DNA of 64,000 nt. Source: a bacterium BMS3Bbin14. Lineage in GTDB: Bacteria > Desulfobacterota > Desulfobulbia > Desulfobulbales > Desulfobulbaceae. The stretch spans positions 1 to 64,000 of the forward strand of contig BDTX01000004.1 of assembly GCA_002897615.1 (NCBI GenBank). The letters run 5' to 3'. Position 1 is the first letter of the stretch. Each line of letters starts with the position of its first letter. Positions 19,279 to 30,942 of the stretch are shown here, in pieces. Under the pieces are notes generated by a model. It did not search any database, was not told where the DNA came from, and saw nothing but the letters and a program-made list of their open reading frames with translations. A program made the translations under genes and the position numbers.

Positions 19279-20346
19279 CTACGGGACGGGAACGGTATCG
19301 AGAATCTTGCGGATGATGTCTTCACTGCTGACATCTTCGGCCTCGGCCTCGTAACTGATCCGGATACGGTGGCGCATGACATCCATGGCGCAGGCCTTGA
19401 TATCGTCGGGGATGACGTAGCCCCGGCCGTTTAGAAAGGCCAGGGTCCGGGCGACGACCTTGAGGTTGATGGTGGCCCGGGGCGAGGCCCCGGTCTCGAT
19501 GTACTCGTGCAGGTCCAGTTTAAAGGCCCGGGGGTCACGGGTGGCGCAGACCAGCGAGACAATATAGTCCTTGATTCGATTGTCGAGGTAAATGGTATCC
19601 ACCACCGAACGGGCGGCCAGGATATCGTCCGGCGAGACCACCGGGTTGACCTTGATCCGGGAGTCGGTGTGGTCAACCGCGTCGATGATCTGCCGTTCCT
19701 GCTCCTGGGTGGGATAATCGACCACGACCTTGAGCATGAACCGGTCGATCTGGGCCTCGGGCAGCGGATAGGTCCCCTCCTGCTCGATGGGATTCTGGGT
19801 GGCCAGCACCAGGAAGAGCTGCGGCAGGCTGAAGCTCGTCTCGCCGATAGTCACCTGTTTTTCCTGCATGGCCTCCAGCAGGGCCGACTGCACCTTGGAC
19901 GGGGCGCGGTTGATCTCATCGGCCAGGATCAGGGACGAAAAAATCGGCCCCCGCTTGACCTCGAAGGTCGTGGCCCGGGGATTGTAGATCTCGGTGCCGA
20001 TGATGTCGGCCGGCAGCATGTCCGGCGTAAACTGAATGCGCCGGAAATCCGTGGAGACCGCCGCGGCCAGGGTCTTGACCGCCAGGGTCTTGGCCAGGCC
20101 GGGCAGGCCTTCGAGCAGGATATGGCCGCCGGCGAGCAGACCCACCAGCAGCCGTTCGACCAGGTGGTCCTGGCCGATAATGGCCTGGGCCATCTCGCGC
20201 TTGAGCAGCGGCACCCAGGCGGAAGCGGTCTTGACCGCCTCGCTGATCGCCTGGATGGATCCGTAGGCCTCGTTTGCATCGCCGTCCGTTGCCGACGGGG
20301 GCAGCGGCGGCAGCGCAACAGCGTTATCCGTAGTGCGATTAAACAT
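19279..20346 (-). CDS. moxR: MoxR-family AAA+ ATPase
   Basis: First gene of the seven-gene operon. The 355-residue AAA+ protein has Walker A GLPGLAKT, Walker B LILADEIN, sensor 1 in ATQNPIEQEGTYPLPEAQ (a MoxR hallmark) and a C-terminal lid. MoxR proteins act as chaperone-like remodelers for vWA proteins, here BatA and BatB. The promoter should lie in the 217-base gap 20347-20563; I could not define its boxes. Confidence 0.93.
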   Translation of the reverse strand: MFNRTTDNAVALPPLPPSATDGDANEAYGSIQAISEAVKTASAWVPLLKREMAQAIIGQDHLVERLLVGLLAGGHILLEGLPGLAKTLAVKTLAAAVSTDFRRIQFTPDMLPADIIGTEIYNPRATTFEVKRGPIFSSLILADEINRAPSKVQSALLEAMQEKQVTIGETSFSLPQLFLVLATQNPIEQEGTYPLPEAQIDRFMLKVVVDYPTQEQERQIIDAVDHTDSRIKVNPVVSPDDILAARSVVDTIYLDNRIKDYIVSLVCATRDPRAFKLDLHEYIETGASPRATINLKVVARTLAFLNGRGYVIPDDIKACAMDVMRHRIRISYEAEAEDVSSEDIIRKILDTVPVP

Positions 20347-20563
20347 ACTTTCTCCTTCCCGAATCAGTGAGCTCCCGAAAACTGATTCAAGGTCATTGGC
20401 TCGTTTCCAGACAATATTTCCTCAGTTGATCCTTACCATAACCAGGTAACCTTGCAAGAACATTACAGGAACATTACAATGCGGTAATGTTTGTATTTTC
20501 AGGGAAAAAGGAGAAAAAAGGCCGGCAGGAACGCCCCCTTCCGCCGGGCGCCGGCCAGGGGAA

Positions 20564-21961
20564 TCAGACCCTGTTTTTTTGTTCCGGCGCCGGCGGCAGC
20601 CGGACCGTGAAGACCGTGCCCTGCCCCAGCTCGCTTGCCACTTCGATGGTCCCCCGGTGGGCAGTCACCATGGCCTTGACCAGGGTGAGGCCGAGGCCGA
20701 GGCCCTGCCTGCTTCTGCTGCGGTCACCACGAAACAGCCGCTCCCAGATCCGGTCGATCTCGGCCGCCGAAATCCCCATGCCGTTGTCCCGGACCCGGAC
20801 CTCGGCCAGGTCGTCTTTCCCGGCCAGGGTAATTTCGACCCGGGTGGCACCGTACTTGACGGCATTATCAACGAGATTGGCCCATACCTGACCGATCCGG
20901 GCCCGGTCGGCCAGGATCATCACCGGGGGGGCCGGGGAGACAAATTCAAGGGCGATGTTCTTTTCTTCAGCAATGATTCCATAAAGGTCAACCACGTCGG
21001 CAATGGTTGCGCCGAGATCGACCGGCTGCAGGTCAAGGGCAACCGTTTCGGCCTCGGCCTCGGCAACACTGAGCATGGTGTTGAGCATGGCCAGCACCCG
21101 CTCCGATTCCTCCAGGCAATCGGCCAGGGCCTCCCGCAGCCTCCCGCTGTCGCCGGTTTCCTGCAGGCCGTACTCGGCCATGGTCCGGAGCCTGGTCATG
21201 GGGGTCCGCAGATCGTGGGCCACGTTATCCATGGATTCCTGCAGTTCCCGGACAAGTCGCTCGTGGCGGGCCAGCAGGCGTTGAACCGCTTCGACCAGTT
21301 GCGCCTCCTCCGTCGTCGCCGCATCGGGCAAGGGTACCGCTGCTTTGCGTCCTTCGGCGGCCGCGGCAATGACCCGGCGCAGCCCGGTTATTTTTTTCCG
21401 GTTGCGGGCGGCCTGGTACCAGGCCGGAACAAAGGCAAGAGGTGCAAAAAATAGTCCCAGAATGATGATAATCCTGCCGATCCGCCGCCTGAGCTCCAGG
21501 GTCTTGCTCGAATCGATTCCCAGCTGCAGGACATTACCGTCCGCAAGCTGCGTTGAAACAACCGTCCATGTTGCCCTGCCGCCGTGCTGCTGCAGGGAAA
21601 CCCAGGACCGGTTCAGGGTCGGGGGGAAAGTGTCGAAGTCGGGGAAATCAACCCCGGAGCCGGCATTGCTGCCGGTGACGAGAATCAGGCGGAGATGGGG
21701 GCCGGACAGGCGCAGGAAGCCGGACTCACGGCCGGTTGGAGCGGCAAAGGACATCTGCAGGGCATGCGGGCCGCCGGACGCGTACAGATGGCTATAGCGG
21801 TTCAGCCGGGCAAGGGCGGCGGCGGTATCGCTGTTCTGCAGAATCAGCCCGACGGCGAGATAAACGGCGCCAAGCACCAGGCCGAGAACCACCAGGCCGA
21901 GGCCGCCGGAGCGCAAAACAGAGGACCGGTATCCTTTAGTCCTGCTCATGCCTGAGGACAT
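20564..21961 (-). CDS. Sensor histidine kinase
   Basis: A 465-residue membrane sensor: two membrane helices (about 15-37 and 165-187) enclosing a periplasmic sensor domain of about 125 residues, a HAMP-like linker, a HisKA H-box ([14 protein letters not shown]) and an ATPase domain with N-box [10 protein letters not shown] and G1 VRDNGMGI. It overlaps the response regulator gene at its start; the start could be the ATG at 21961 or the one at 21949. The order regulator-kinase resembles CusRS/CzcRS-type systems, but the signal is unknown. Confidence 0.9.
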   Translation of the reverse strand: MSSGMSRTKGYRSSVLRSGGLGLVVLGLVLGAVYLAVGLILQNSDTAAALARLNRYSHLYASGGPHALQMSFAAPTGRESGFLRLSGPHLRLILVTGSNAGSGVDFPDFDTFPPTLNRSWVSLQQHGGRATWTVVSTQLADGNVLQLGIDSSKTLELRRRIGRIIIILGLFFAPLAFVPAWYQAARNRKKITGLRRVIAAAAEGRKAAVPLPDAATTEEAQLVEAVQRLLARHERLVRELQESMDNVAHDLRTPMTRLRTMAEYGLQETGDSGRLREALADCLEESERVLAMLNTMLSVAEAEAETVALDLQPVDLGATIADVVDLYGIIAEEKNIALEFVSPAPPVMILADRARIGQVWANLVDNAVKYGATRVEITLAGKDDLAEVRVRDNGMGISAAEIDRIWERLFRGDRSRSRQGLGLGLTLVKAMVTAHRGTIEVASELGQGTVFTVRLPPAPEQKNRV

Positions 21962-22616
21962 AGCCCATGCCGCGCACGGTATGAATCAGTTTGTCGGCAA
22001 ATCCTTTATCCACTTTGTTCCTGAGTCTGCAGACCAGGACATCCACCACGTTGGTCTGGGGATCGAAACTGTAATCGTAGATCTTTTCAAGGATCGCGGT
22101 CTTGGACAGGATGCGGCCCTGGTTGCGCAACAGGTATTCCAGCAGGGCAAACTCCCTGGCGGCGAGGTTGAACGTCTGCCCGCCGCGCCGGACCTGGCGG
22201 TTCAAAAGATCCATGTGCAGATCGCCCGCCGAGAGACTGTGCGGCTCGGGCGTTCTCGAGTCCCGGCGGATCAGGGCCTGTACCCGGGCGAGCAGTTCGG
22301 CAAAGGAGAAGGGTTTGACCATGTAGTCGTCGCCGCCCTGCTGCAATCCCCTGATTCGGTCGTCAACGGACCGCCGGGCGCTGAGGATAAGGACCGGGGT
22401 GGTGAGGCCCTGCTGGCGGATCTTTTCGATCAGGGAGAGGCCGTCAAGGCCGGGCAGCATAATATCGACAATAGCGGCATCATAGACCCCGTCCCGGAAG
22501 AGAGCCAGCCCCTGTTCCCCGTCTTCAGCCAGGTCAACCGCGAACCCTTCCTCACGCAGGCCCTTGCGGAGGAAGGAACCGATTTTTGTATCATCCTCAA
22601 CCACGAGCAGACGCAT
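21936..22616 (-). CDS. OmpR-family response regulator
   Basis: A 226-residue regulator: receiver domain (1-115) with acidic residues EDD, phosphoacceptor Asp in [10 protein letters not shown] and the conserved Lys in MVKPFSF, then a winged-helix DNA-binding domain (about 128-224). The ATG encoding MRLLVVEDD is preceded by AGGGGAA and is preferred over the TTG at 22634. It is cotranscribed with the overlapping kinase gene. The similarity to metal or envelope-stress regulators is only general. Confidence 0.92.
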   Translation of the reverse strand: MRLLVVEDDTKIGSFLRKGLREEGFAVDLAEDGEQGLALFRDGVYDAAIVDIMLPGLDGLSLIEKIRQQGLTTPVLILSARRSVDDRIRGLQQGGDDYMVKPFSFAELLARVQALIRRDSRTPEPHSLSAGDLHMDLLNRQVRRGGQTFNLAAREFALLEYLLRNQGRILSKTAILEKIYDYSFDPQTNVVDVLVCRLRNKVDKGFADKLIHTVRGMGYVLRHEQD

Positions 22617-22765
22617 CAATTCCCCTGTCGGCAATTAGTTTCAAGATCATCGTTCCCTGACAAGCATTACTATGCTTCCAGGAAGCGCCACTGTCAAGAA
22701 ACGACCTGTTCTTGACGCAATGCCCTGCCCCGCCGCCGGATCACCAAGAAATTTCAGGACAGCCT

Positions 22766-23311
22766 TCAAACATAATATTCCGCGTCCCGGAAAGGCAGGG
22801 CCCGGCGGTCCTTGGGCGAGAGGAGCGGCGGCCCGGCCAGCGGCCAGTCAATGGCCAGGTCAGGGTCGTTCCACAGGATGGCCCGTTCATGTTCGGGCGC
22901 GTAGAAGTCCGTGGCCAGGTAGAGGAATTCCGCCGCTTCGGACAAGACCACGAAACCGTGGGCAAAACCCGGCGGCACCCAGAACTGCAACTTGTTCTCC
23001 GCTGACAGGCAGATGCCGCTCCACTGGCCGAAGGTCGGGGAACTTCGGCGGATATCAACGGCCACGTCATAGACCTCGCCCATGATAACCCGGACCAGTT
23101 TCCCCTGGGGCTGCCGGACCTGGTAATGCAGGCCGCGCAGGACATTTTGCAGCGAGCGGGAATGATTGTGCTGGACGAACCGGGTTTTCAGGCCCGTTTC
23201 CTCTTCCCAGCGCTGCTGGTTGAAACTTTCAAAGAAAAAACCGCGCTCATCGCCGAACACCCGGGGTTCGATAATAAGGACATCCGGGATAACCGTCTTC
23301 CTGACCTTCAT
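22766..23311 (-). CDS. rfbC: dTDP-4-dehydrorhamnose 3,5-epimerase
   Basis: A 181-residue cupin enzyme of the dTDP-L-rhamnose pathway. It shows the N-terminal DERGFFFESFN block, the catalytic histidine in LRGLHYQ and the PPGFAHGFVVLS strand. It starts 12 bases after the rfbB stop on the same strand. The nucleotidyltransferase (rfbA) and reductase (rfbD) are not in the window, so the pair must depend on enzymes encoded elsewhere. Confidence 0.95.
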   Translation of the reverse strand: MKVRKTVIPDVLIIEPRVFGDERGFFFESFNQQRWEEETGLKTRFVQHNHSRSLQNVLRGLHYQVRQPQGKLVRVIMGEVYDVAVDIRRSSPTFGQWSGICLSAENKLQFWVPPGFAHGFVVLSEAAEFLYLATDFYAPEHERAILWNDPDLAIDWPLAGPPLLSPKDRRALPFRDAEYYV

Positions 23312-23323
23312 CGCCTGTCCCCC

Positions 23324-24409
23324 TCAGCCCTTTATGTTCCGATCGGCGTACATCTTCCGATAATACTCGCGGTACGAGCCGTCCATGACCGATTCCGTCC
23401 AGTCCCGGTTCCGCAGGTACCAGTCCACGGTCTGCTCAAGCCCCTGGCCGAAGGTCATCTTCGGCGTCCAGCCCAGCTCCCTGGCGATCTTGGCCGCATC
23501 GATGGCATAACGCCGGTCATGACCCGGCCGGTCCTTGACAAAGGTAATCAGTGAACGCCGCGGCCGGCCCGACGGCAGAGGCCCGACTTTCCGGTCCAGG
23601 ATGTCACAGAGCAGTTCCACGATCGCCAGGTTTTTCTTCTCGTTGTGACCGCCGATGTTGTAGGATTCGCCGACCCGGCCCCGCTCCAGGACCCGGACCA
23701 CGGCCTCGCAATGATCGCGGACATAGAGCCAGTCCCGGACATTGCCGCCGTCACCGTACAGCGGCAGTTCCCTGCCGTTCAGGGCATTGTTGAGAACCAG
23801 GGGAATCAGTTTTTCCGGGAATTGGTAAGGGCCGTAGTTGTTGGAACAGTTGGTAATCAGCACCGGCAGGCCGTAGGTGTGAAAATAGGCCCGGGCCAGA
23901 TGGTCGGACGAGGCCTTGCTGGCCGAATACGGTGACCGGGGATCATAGCGGGTCGATTCGGAGAAATATCCGGAATCACCGAGAGAACCATAGACTTCAT
24001 CGGTGCTCACATGCAGGAAACGGCACTGCCCGCTTGCTCCGGCCCCGTTCTCCAGCCACTGTTGCCTGGCCACGTCCAGCAGGGTGAAGGTGCCGGAGAT
24101 GTTGGTGCGGATAAACTCGTCCGGCCCGGTGATGGAGCGGTCCACATGAGACTCGGCGGCGAAATGGACCACCGTATCGATCCGGTGGTCCGCAAACAAC
24201 CCCGTCACCAGGTCCCGGTCGCAGATATCGCCCCTGATAAACCGGTAGCGGGGATGGTCCGCGACATCCTTCAGATTTTCCAGGTTGCCGGCATAGGTCA
24301 ACCGGTCCAGGTTGACAACCCGCCAGTCCTGCCGGGACTCCAGAATCAAGCGAATGAAATTGGTGCCTATAAAGCCGCAGCCACCGGTAACCAGAACCGT
24401 TTTTGCCAT
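23324..24409 (-). CDS. rfbB: dTDP-glucose 4,6-dehydratase
   Basis: A 361-residue extended short-chain dehydrogenase. It carries the NAD-binding motif TGGCGFIGTNF, the catalytic YSASK (Tyr-x-x-x-Lys) and the dehydratase Asp/Glu pair in STDEVYGSL. It converts dTDP-glucose to the 4-keto-6-deoxy sugar used by RfbC for surface-polysaccharide precursors. It is the first gene of an rfbB-rfbC pair with its own upstream region (24410-24681). Confidence 0.95.
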   Translation of the reverse strand: MAKTVLVTGGCGFIGTNFIRLILESRQDWRVVNLDRLTYAGNLENLKDVADHPRYRFIRGDICDRDLVTGLFADHRIDTVVHFAAESHVDRSITGPDEFIRTNISGTFTLLDVARQQWLENGAGASGQCRFLHVSTDEVYGSLGDSGYFSESTRYDPRSPYSASKASSDHLARAYFHTYGLPVLITNCSNNYGPYQFPEKLIPLVLNNALNGRELPLYGDGGNVRDWLYVRDHCEAVVRVLERGRVGESYNIGGHNEKKNLAIVELLCDILDRKVGPLPSGRPRRSLITFVKDRPGHDRRYAIDAAKIARELGWTPKMTFGQGLEQTVDWYLRNRDWTESVMDGSYREYYRKMYADRNIKG

Positions 24410-24681
24410 ACCTTACCCCTGTATAATCCCGCGCCCCGGCCCGGCGCCGCCGAGGCCAAGAGAACCAGGTCTCCCGGCCGCCGGCCGGCGTGGTCCATCA
24501 AGCCGAGCGAGCAGTCATGAATTCAATGTAAAAAAATAAAAAGAAATAATATAGAGGCTGGATGCGTCTCTGTCAAACAGGGAATGTCGACGACAGAAAT
24601 CATGCAGGGCTCCGGACAAGAGTAATGCCCAGGATCACACCCAAAGCCGGGCGGTGTTACGGTATATATTTTTCGCAGCCC

Positions 24682-24969
24682 TCAGGGAATATCTTCGGCA
24701 AAAATAAGGGCCGCGCCGGTTGCCAGGGCCTCGGCGGTCTTGCGGCGGGCGGAAGTCAGGATGCGCTGCACCGTGCCGCGGGAAATCCCCATTCTCTCGC
24801 CGGCCTCTTCCTGGAACAATCCCTCCATATCACAGAGTTTGAGGACCTCCAGTTCATCACGATACAGGGGAATCTGTTTCAGCTCGGTCATCGGGGTACC
24901 CGTGGGCTTAAAGGCCCGGTGGCAGACCTGCGCCGCACAACGGCGTATCTTTTTGGGACGGGGTGACAT
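24682..24969 (-). CDS. DUF134 family DNA-binding protein
   Basis: A 95-residue protein starting MSPRPKKIRR, the invariant beginning of DUF134 (PF02001). A C-terminal helix-turn-helix follows, in the stretch EAGERMGISRGTVQRIL. DUF134 proteins are small predicted regulators common in anaerobes; targets are unknown. The open frame extends upstream to 25293 into repeat copy D, but nothing there looks coding, so the internal ATG is used. Confidence 0.88.
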   Translation of the reverse strand: MSPRPKKIRRCAAQVCHRAFKPTGTPMTELKQIPLYRDELEVLKLCDMEGLFQEEAGERMGISRGTVQRILTSARRKTAEALATGAALIFAEDIP

Positions 24970-25247
24970 AATAGTCAACAAGATAATCAGAAAGAGACAA
25001 ACATGCAACCGGGGAACAACCAACGTGTATTTATGGACAAATATTTTGTTATCGGGTAAAAAAAAGCAGGTTTGTTCAAAACAGGAAAATCGAACGGCAC
25101 ACAGCCCCCGCGCCAATATAATAAAAAGCAGGTAAGGGTTCGCCTGCACCCCGCGGAGTCTGAGCTCGCCTCTTTGTATAATCAGGGCTCCCTGCATAGA
25201 GAAACTCCGCCCTGCCCCTGCGAACCCGTGGCCCGGGTAAACTCCAA
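24970..25247. other. Upstream region of the DUF134 gene
   Basis: About 280 bases with no convincing gene. The part next to the DUF134 start is AT-rich (about 24970-25100) and probably holds its promoter. The short open frames here have no recognisable pattern. Confidence 0.5.
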
Positions 25248-25466
25248 CCTGAATCCGTGAGCGTTCGAGAATGGTGCAGATGCAAGGCGGCAACGATGCT
25301 GATTATCCTGGTGTGATATCAACAAGTTGCCAACACAGCAGAGGCGCCGTTCCCGGGCGGACCGCAGGGCGGCGCGGTGAAGACCAAAAAATGCGCTTAT
25401 TTGTCAACAATGCAATAAATTCCACATATTGCCTGAAACATTACCTCCAGCCGTCACGGATTCAGG
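25248..25466 (-). repeat. MITE-like family 1 repeat, copy D
   Basis: A complete 219-bp copy in reverse orientation, bounded by CCTGAATCCGTGA and its complement. Flanks match at only three of five positions (TCCAA versus TCCTG), so the target duplication is absent or decayed. The internal sequence is more diverged than copies B and F (for example GGGCGGACCGCAGGGC in the GC hairpin), suggesting an older insertion. It lies 97 bases before the DUF4390 gene. Confidence 0.88.
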
Positions 25467-25562
25467 TCCTGCTGTACGGCAGAAGAACCGGGTTGAATCG
25501 GCTCCGGAGAACTCTTACAAAAGCAGGATATAATCCTGATAAAAATATCGGCTCGAAAACCC

Positions 25563-26150
25563 ATGAAATCATTATCCTCTCCCATAATCTATCTTTTTCT
25601 GCTGTTTATTCTCCTGCCCGTCTTCGTGCATCCTTTCCCGGTCAGCGCCGGGGACCAGCCCAAGGCGGACATATCGGATATCATTATCACCACCTCGGAG
25701 ACCGACCTGCTCTTTTTCTGCACGGTAAAAAACAGCTTTACGCCTGAAATGATCAAGGGTATCCGCAACGGTATCCCCATAACCTTTACCTTCCTTATCG
25801 AACTGGACAAGGTGATCGACTACTGGCCCGACACCACGCTGACGGAACTGACCATCCACCACACCCTCACCTATGACACCCTGAAAGAAGAATACCACAT
25901 CCAACTCTCCGAGAAAAACAACCACGTGGTCACCACGGACTCCCTGGCCAAGGCCAAGGAGATCATGGCGGAGTTGAGCGGCATAAAAATTATCCCCCGC
26001 GACAAACTCATTCCCGACGCCCCCTACGCGCTGCATGTCAAGGCGAAGCTGGCCAAAAAGAAGCTGCCGTTTAACATCCATTACCTCATTCCCTTCATTT
26101 CTCTCTGGGATTTTGAAACGGATTGGCGCACCATAGAATTCAGGTATTAG
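25563..26150 (+). CDS. DUF4390 domain protein
   Basis: A 195-residue exported protein: signal segment at about 5-29, then a single beta-rich domain of the DUF4390 type. Genes of this family regularly precede ntrY-type sensor kinases in Deltaproteobacteria and some other Proteobacteria, as here (six bases before the kinase). The context suggests a periplasmic accessory to the NtrY sensor, but no function is established. Confidence 0.85.
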   Translation: MKSLSSPIIYLFLLFILLPVFVHPFPVSAGDQPKADISDIIITTSETDLLFFCTVKNSFTPEMIKGIRNGIPITFTFLIELDKVIDYWPDTTLTELTIHHTLTYDTLKEEYHIQLSEKNNHVVTTDSLAKAKEIMAELSGIKIIPRDKLIPDAPYALHVKAKLAKKKLPFNIHYLIPFISLWDFETDWRTIEFRY

Positions 26151-26156
26151 ACGGTC

Positions 26157-28379
26157 ATGCTCACCTCTCAGCAGCGACGGAAGAAAAAGCTTTATATTCG
26201 CTATGTCATTCTGTTCTGCTGCATCCTGATTCCATTTTTCGCCTTTCTGCAGCATCTCCTGCTCAAAGGCACCTTTTCGCTGCCGATCAGCAGCACCATC
26301 CTGATCTTTACCCTGATCAACCTCAACGGGCTGCTGTTGCTGCTCATGCTCTACCTGATCCTGCGCAACCTGGTGGAACTGATCTTCGAGCGCAGCCAGA
26401 GGATTCTCGGCAGCAAGCTCCGCACCCGGCTGGTCGTCTCCTTTGTTTCCCTGTCCATCGTGCCCACGGCGATCCTCTTTATTATCGCCCTGAGTTTTAT
26501 TTCCACCTCCATGGATTACTGGTTCAACAGCAATGTCGAAGACTCGCTGCAGTCTTCCCTCAAACTGGCCCAGTCCATCTTTCACCAAACGGAAAGCGAA
26601 TCCGAGAACATGGGCAAACGGCTGGCCCGCCGGCTGGAGAACATCCGGAACGGCGGGCCGACCCGGGCCGAGGTCGGGAAATTATTTGCCGTCATTCTGC
26701 GCGATCCCCCTCCGGGGGTGCCGGATGCCCTGACCTTGATGAACGAAGGGGCGGAGGATCTTGTTTCCAAACGCGGCAACCGGCTTCTCTCCATCGTTCT
26801 GCCTGAAATTCCCACCGAGGCCCTGCGCCTGGCCCGGGATAACAAGAAACTCGAGGTCATCACCCAGGACTCCTCTGTCGGCGAACTCGTGCGCTCGATT
26901 GCCCATGTCAACCTGCCCGGCATCCGGGGGAACTCGCACTACCTGATCACGACGCTCCTCATTCCCGCCGAGCAGCTGGCCCGGATGCAGACCATTTCAA
27001 AAGGCATCAACGATTACCGGCAGTTGATCATGCTCAAGGCGCCGATCAAGTTCAGCCTGCTCATCATGCTGCTCATCATCACCCTGCTGATCCTCTTCGG
27101 GGCCATCTGGTTCGGGTTTTATATCGCCCACGGCCTGACCGGCCCGATCAACAAACTCGCCGAGGCCACCCGCAGGGTTGCCGAAGGCGAACTGGACTTT
27201 GTCCTGGAAAAAGAATCCGATGACGAGATGGGACTGCTGGTGGATTCTTTCAACCGGATGACCTCGGATCTCTCCGCCAGCAACCTCAAACTGGCGGAAG
27301 CCCACAAGGCCCTGCAGCAGAGCAATATCATCTCCGAGCAGCGGCGTCACTACATGGAAACGGTCCTGAAGAACGTGGCGGCCGGGGTCATTGCCATCAA
27401 TGAACGGAATGAGATTACGACCATTAACAAGTTTGCCGAAGAACTCCTGAAAATCGACCCGCGGAACTTTCTGAACAAAGACTTTCATCATATCCTGATC
27501 CGGCCCCATGTCGCCATCCTGGAAGGTTTTTTCAAGGAATTGCAGGAATCGGGCCGGCAGCAGATCGAACGTCATCTCCACCTGACGGTCCGCCGGGGCG
27601 AGACGTTCTCTCTGCTGATCAACATCACCCGTCTTGAAGACGAACAGCAGCAGCCTCTAGGTTATGTCATCGTTTTCGACAACCTGACAAAATTGGAAAA
27701 GGCCCAGCGCCTGGCGGCCTGGCAGGAGGTTGCCCGCCGGATCGCCCACGAAATCAAAAATCCCCTGACCCCGATCCAGATTTCCGCCCAGAGACTCAGG
27801 AAACGCTACCTGGACAAAATCGGCGAAGACCGGGAAATCTTTGACCAGTGCACCCGGACCATTGTCAAACAGGTCGACGAGATCAAGTGGCTGGTGAACG
27901 AATTTTCCAACTTCGCCCGGATGCCGCAGGTCAAGAAGAAACCCGGCAGCCTGGTCAGCATGGCCGAAGATACCCTGATCCTCTACCGGGAGGCGCATAA
28001 GCACATCAACTTCAGCCTGTCCTGCCGCGACGACATCCCCGAGCTCTCCTTTGACCCGGTCCAGATCAAACGGGTCCTGATCAACCTGCTGGACAACGCC
28101 GTCACCGTACTCTCCGGGGGCGGGGAGATCCGGATCACCTTCCGGGTCAACCAGGAGGACCGGACGGTCGCCATGGGGGTGGCCGACAATGGCCCCGGGA
28201 TCAAGGAAAAAATCAAGCTGCGTCTCTTTGAACCGTATTTTTCCACCAAAAAATCAGGGACCGGCCTGGGCCTGGCCATTGCCAATACCATTATCACGGA
28301 GCACAACGGCACCATCAGGGTCATAGACAATCGACCCTCGGGCTCGGTGTTTATCGTTGAGCTCCCCATGGATAGCTGA
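26157..28379 (+). CDS. ntrY: NtrY-like sensor histidine kinase
   Basis: A 740-residue membrane kinase. The N-terminal membrane region has several helices (about 15-40, 45-75, 95-120 and 300-325) flanking an extracytoplasmic loop. HAMP (about 320-375), PAS (about 400-510) and the kinase core follow, with the NtrY-type H-box RRIAHEIKNPLTPIQ, N-box NLLDNAV and G-boxes VADNGPGI and GTGLGLAI. NtrY kinases in other bacteria respond to nitrogen or redox/envelope state. It works with the adjacent sigma-54 activator. Confidence 0.92.
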   Translation: MLTSQQRRKKKLYIRYVILFCCILIPFFAFLQHLLLKGTFSLPISSTILIFTLINLNGLLLLLMLYLILRNLVELIFERSQRILGSKLRTRLVVSFVSLSIVPTAILFIIALSFISTSMDYWFNSNVEDSLQSSLKLAQSIFHQTESESENMGKRLARRLENIRNGGPTRAEVGKLFAVILRDPPPGVPDALTLMNEGAEDLVSKRGNRLLSIVLPEIPTEALRLARDNKKLEVITQDSSVGELVRSIAHVNLPGIRGNSHYLITTLLIPAEQLARMQTISKGINDYRQLIMLKAPIKFSLLIMLLIITLLILFGAIWFGFYIAHGLTGPINKLAEATRRVAEGELDFVLEKESDDEMGLLVDSFNRMTSDLSASNLKLAEAHKALQQSNIISEQRRHYMETVLKNVAAGVIAINERNEITTINKFAEELLKIDPRNFLNKDFHHILIRPHVAILEGFFKELQESGRQQIERHLHLTVRRGETFSLLINITRLEDEQQQPLGYVIVFDNLTKLEKAQRLAAWQEVARRIAHEIKNPLTPIQISAQRLRKRYLDKIGEDREIFDQCTRTIVKQVDEIKWLVNEFSNFARMPQVKKKPGSLVSMAEDTLILYREAHKHINFSLSCRDDIPELSFDPVQIKRVLINLLDNAVTVLSGGGEIRITFRVNQEDRTVAMGVADNGPGIKEKIKLRLFEPYFSTKKSGTGLGLAIANTIITEHNGTIRVIDNRPSGSVFIVELPMDS

Positions 28380-28469
28380 TATGATTGATACCGTTTTCCA
28401 GAAAGGCCGAACGGAGTAACACACCCTGGCCGCCACCCGTAAACTCGAACCAAGACGACAAAAACAGAC

Positions 28470-29837
28470 ATGTCCGGCACCATCCTGATCATTGATGATG
28501 AAGAGTCCATCAGGGATTCCCTGTCCGGAATTATTGCCGACGAGGGATTCTCACCGCTGACCGCAGCTTCCGCGGAAGACGGCCTGGACATGCTGGAGCA
28601 GAAAGATGTGGATCTCGTGCTGCTCGATATCTGGATGCCGGGCATGGACGGCCTGGTCGCCCTGGAAAAGATAAAAAAACGCTTTGATCTGCCGGTGATC
28701 ATGATCTCGGGCCACGGCACCATTGAAACAGCGGTTCAGGCCACCCAGAGCGGGGCCTTCGACTTCATCGAAAAGCCCCTCTCCTATGACAAGATTATCC
28801 TGGCGATCAACAAGGGGCTGCATGTTGCCCGGCTTGAACGGGACAACAAAATTCTCCGGGACCGATCCACCGCCACGCCGAGGCTGACCGGCAACTCGGT
28901 GGCCATCAGCAAGGTCCGGGAGCAGATCGAGCTGGTTGCCCCTACCGATGCGTCGGTTCTCATCCGGGGCGGGCATGGTACGGGCAAAGAGCTTGTCGCC
29001 CAGACCATTCATGACAAATCGACCCGCAGTTCCCGGCCCATGATCGAGGTCAACTGTGCCGCCATCCCCGAAGACCTGATCGAATCGGAACTCTTCGGCC
29101 ACGAAAAAGGGGCCTTCACCGGCGCCACCGGCCGCCGGCAGGGCAAATTCGACCAGGCGGACGGCGGCACCCTGTTCCTGGATGAAATAGGAGACATGAG
29201 TCTCAAAAGCCAGGCCAAGGTGCTGCGCATCCTGCAGGAACAAAAATTCGAGCGGGTCGGCGGCAGCCGGACGATCCGGGTCGATGTCCGGGTGCTGGCG
29301 GCCACCAACAAGAACCTCGAGGAAGAAATCGTCAAGGAGACCTTCCGGCCCGACCTGTTCTACCGCCTGAACGTGGTCCCGATCCAGGTCCCGTTTCTCC
29401 GGGAACGGCTCGAGGATATCCCCCTCCTGGTCGAAGCCTTTCTCCAGCAGTTTCGCCGGAAAGGACTCGGGGAGAAAAAGTTCTCCGCCAAGGCCATGGA
29501 TGTCCTCATGCGCCATTCATGGCCGGGGAATGTGCGGGAGTTGCGGAACCTGATCGAACGTCTTATCATCATGACTCCGGACAACGTGATCGCCGACAAT
29601 AACGTGGCCCTTTTCCTGGGCATGTCCGAGAGTCAGGCGGCCAGGCCGGTGCAGGTACACACCTATGGGCATGTCGGTTTCAAGGAGGCCCGGAGCCGGT
29701 TTGAATGCGATTATCTCAAAGTCAAGCTGCAGGAAAACAACTGGAACATCTCGCAGACCGCCGAACAGATCGGCATGGAACGGAGCCATCTGCACAAAAA
29801 AATAAAGGCATTGAACATTCAACCTGACAAGGAGTAA
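28470..29837 (+). CDS. ntrX: NtrX-like sigma-54 response regulator
   Basis: A 455-residue enhancer-binding protein: receiver (1-120, phospho-Asp in [11 protein letters not shown]), AAA+ sigma-54 interaction domain (about 140-375) and a C-terminal Fis-type helix-turn-helix. The GAFTGA loop that contacts sigma-54 is intact. Walker A is altered to GGHGTGKE (usual GExGTGKE), as in several NtrX proteins. It is encoded 90 bases after ntrY and five bases before hemB. It should switch on -24/-12 promoters; none was identified in the window. Confidence 0.92.
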   Translation: MSGTILIIDDEESIRDSLSGIIADEGFSPLTAASAEDGLDMLEQKDVDLVLLDIWMPGMDGLVALEKIKKRFDLPVIMISGHGTIETAVQATQSGAFDFIEKPLSYDKIILAINKGLHVARLERDNKILRDRSTATPRLTGNSVAISKVREQIELVAPTDASVLIRGGHGTGKELVAQTIHDKSTRSSRPMIEVNCAAIPEDLIESELFGHEKGAFTGATGRRQGKFDQADGGTLFLDEIGDMSLKSQAKVLRILQEQKFERVGGSRTIRVDVRVLAATNKNLEEEIVKETFRPDLFYRLNVVPIQVPFLRERLEDIPLLVEAFLQQFRRKGLGEKKFSAKAMDVLMRHSWPGNVRELRNLIERLIIMTPDNVIADNNVALFLGMSESQAARPVQVHTYGHVGFKEARSRFECDYLKVKLQENNWNISQTAEQIGMERSHLHKKIKALNIQPDKE

Positions 29838-29842
29838 CACGC

Positions 29843-30820
<978 letters not shown>

Positions 30821-30871
30821 CACCCCCGCTCCGGGAATCTGTTTCAGAATCGCGATAAATCGACCATCTGT

Positions 30872-30907
30872 GAATAAACGCCTCCCGGCCGGGAGGCGTT
30901 TATTCAT
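30872..30907 (+). terminator. Palindromic terminator after hemB
   Basis: A perfect 36-base palindrome: TGAATAAACGCCTCCCGG followed directly by its complement. It starts 52 bases after the hemB stop. The 3' arm holds TTTATT instead of a clean T-run, and the symmetrical A-rich 5' arm means it could stop transcription in either direction. Confidence 0.7.
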
Positions 30908-30942
30908 CGCAACCCACCCATGAACCTATCCCTGACCGCTTT

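Noticed and set aside
18319-19434. 371-codon plus-strand frame opposite DUF58 and moxR
   Set aside because: Antisense to the conserved operon, no recognisable domain.
25076-25285. Short minus-strand frame overlapping repeat copy D
   Set aside because: It starts inside the repeat and has no pattern; similar frames appear wherever the repeat occurs (for example at 89).
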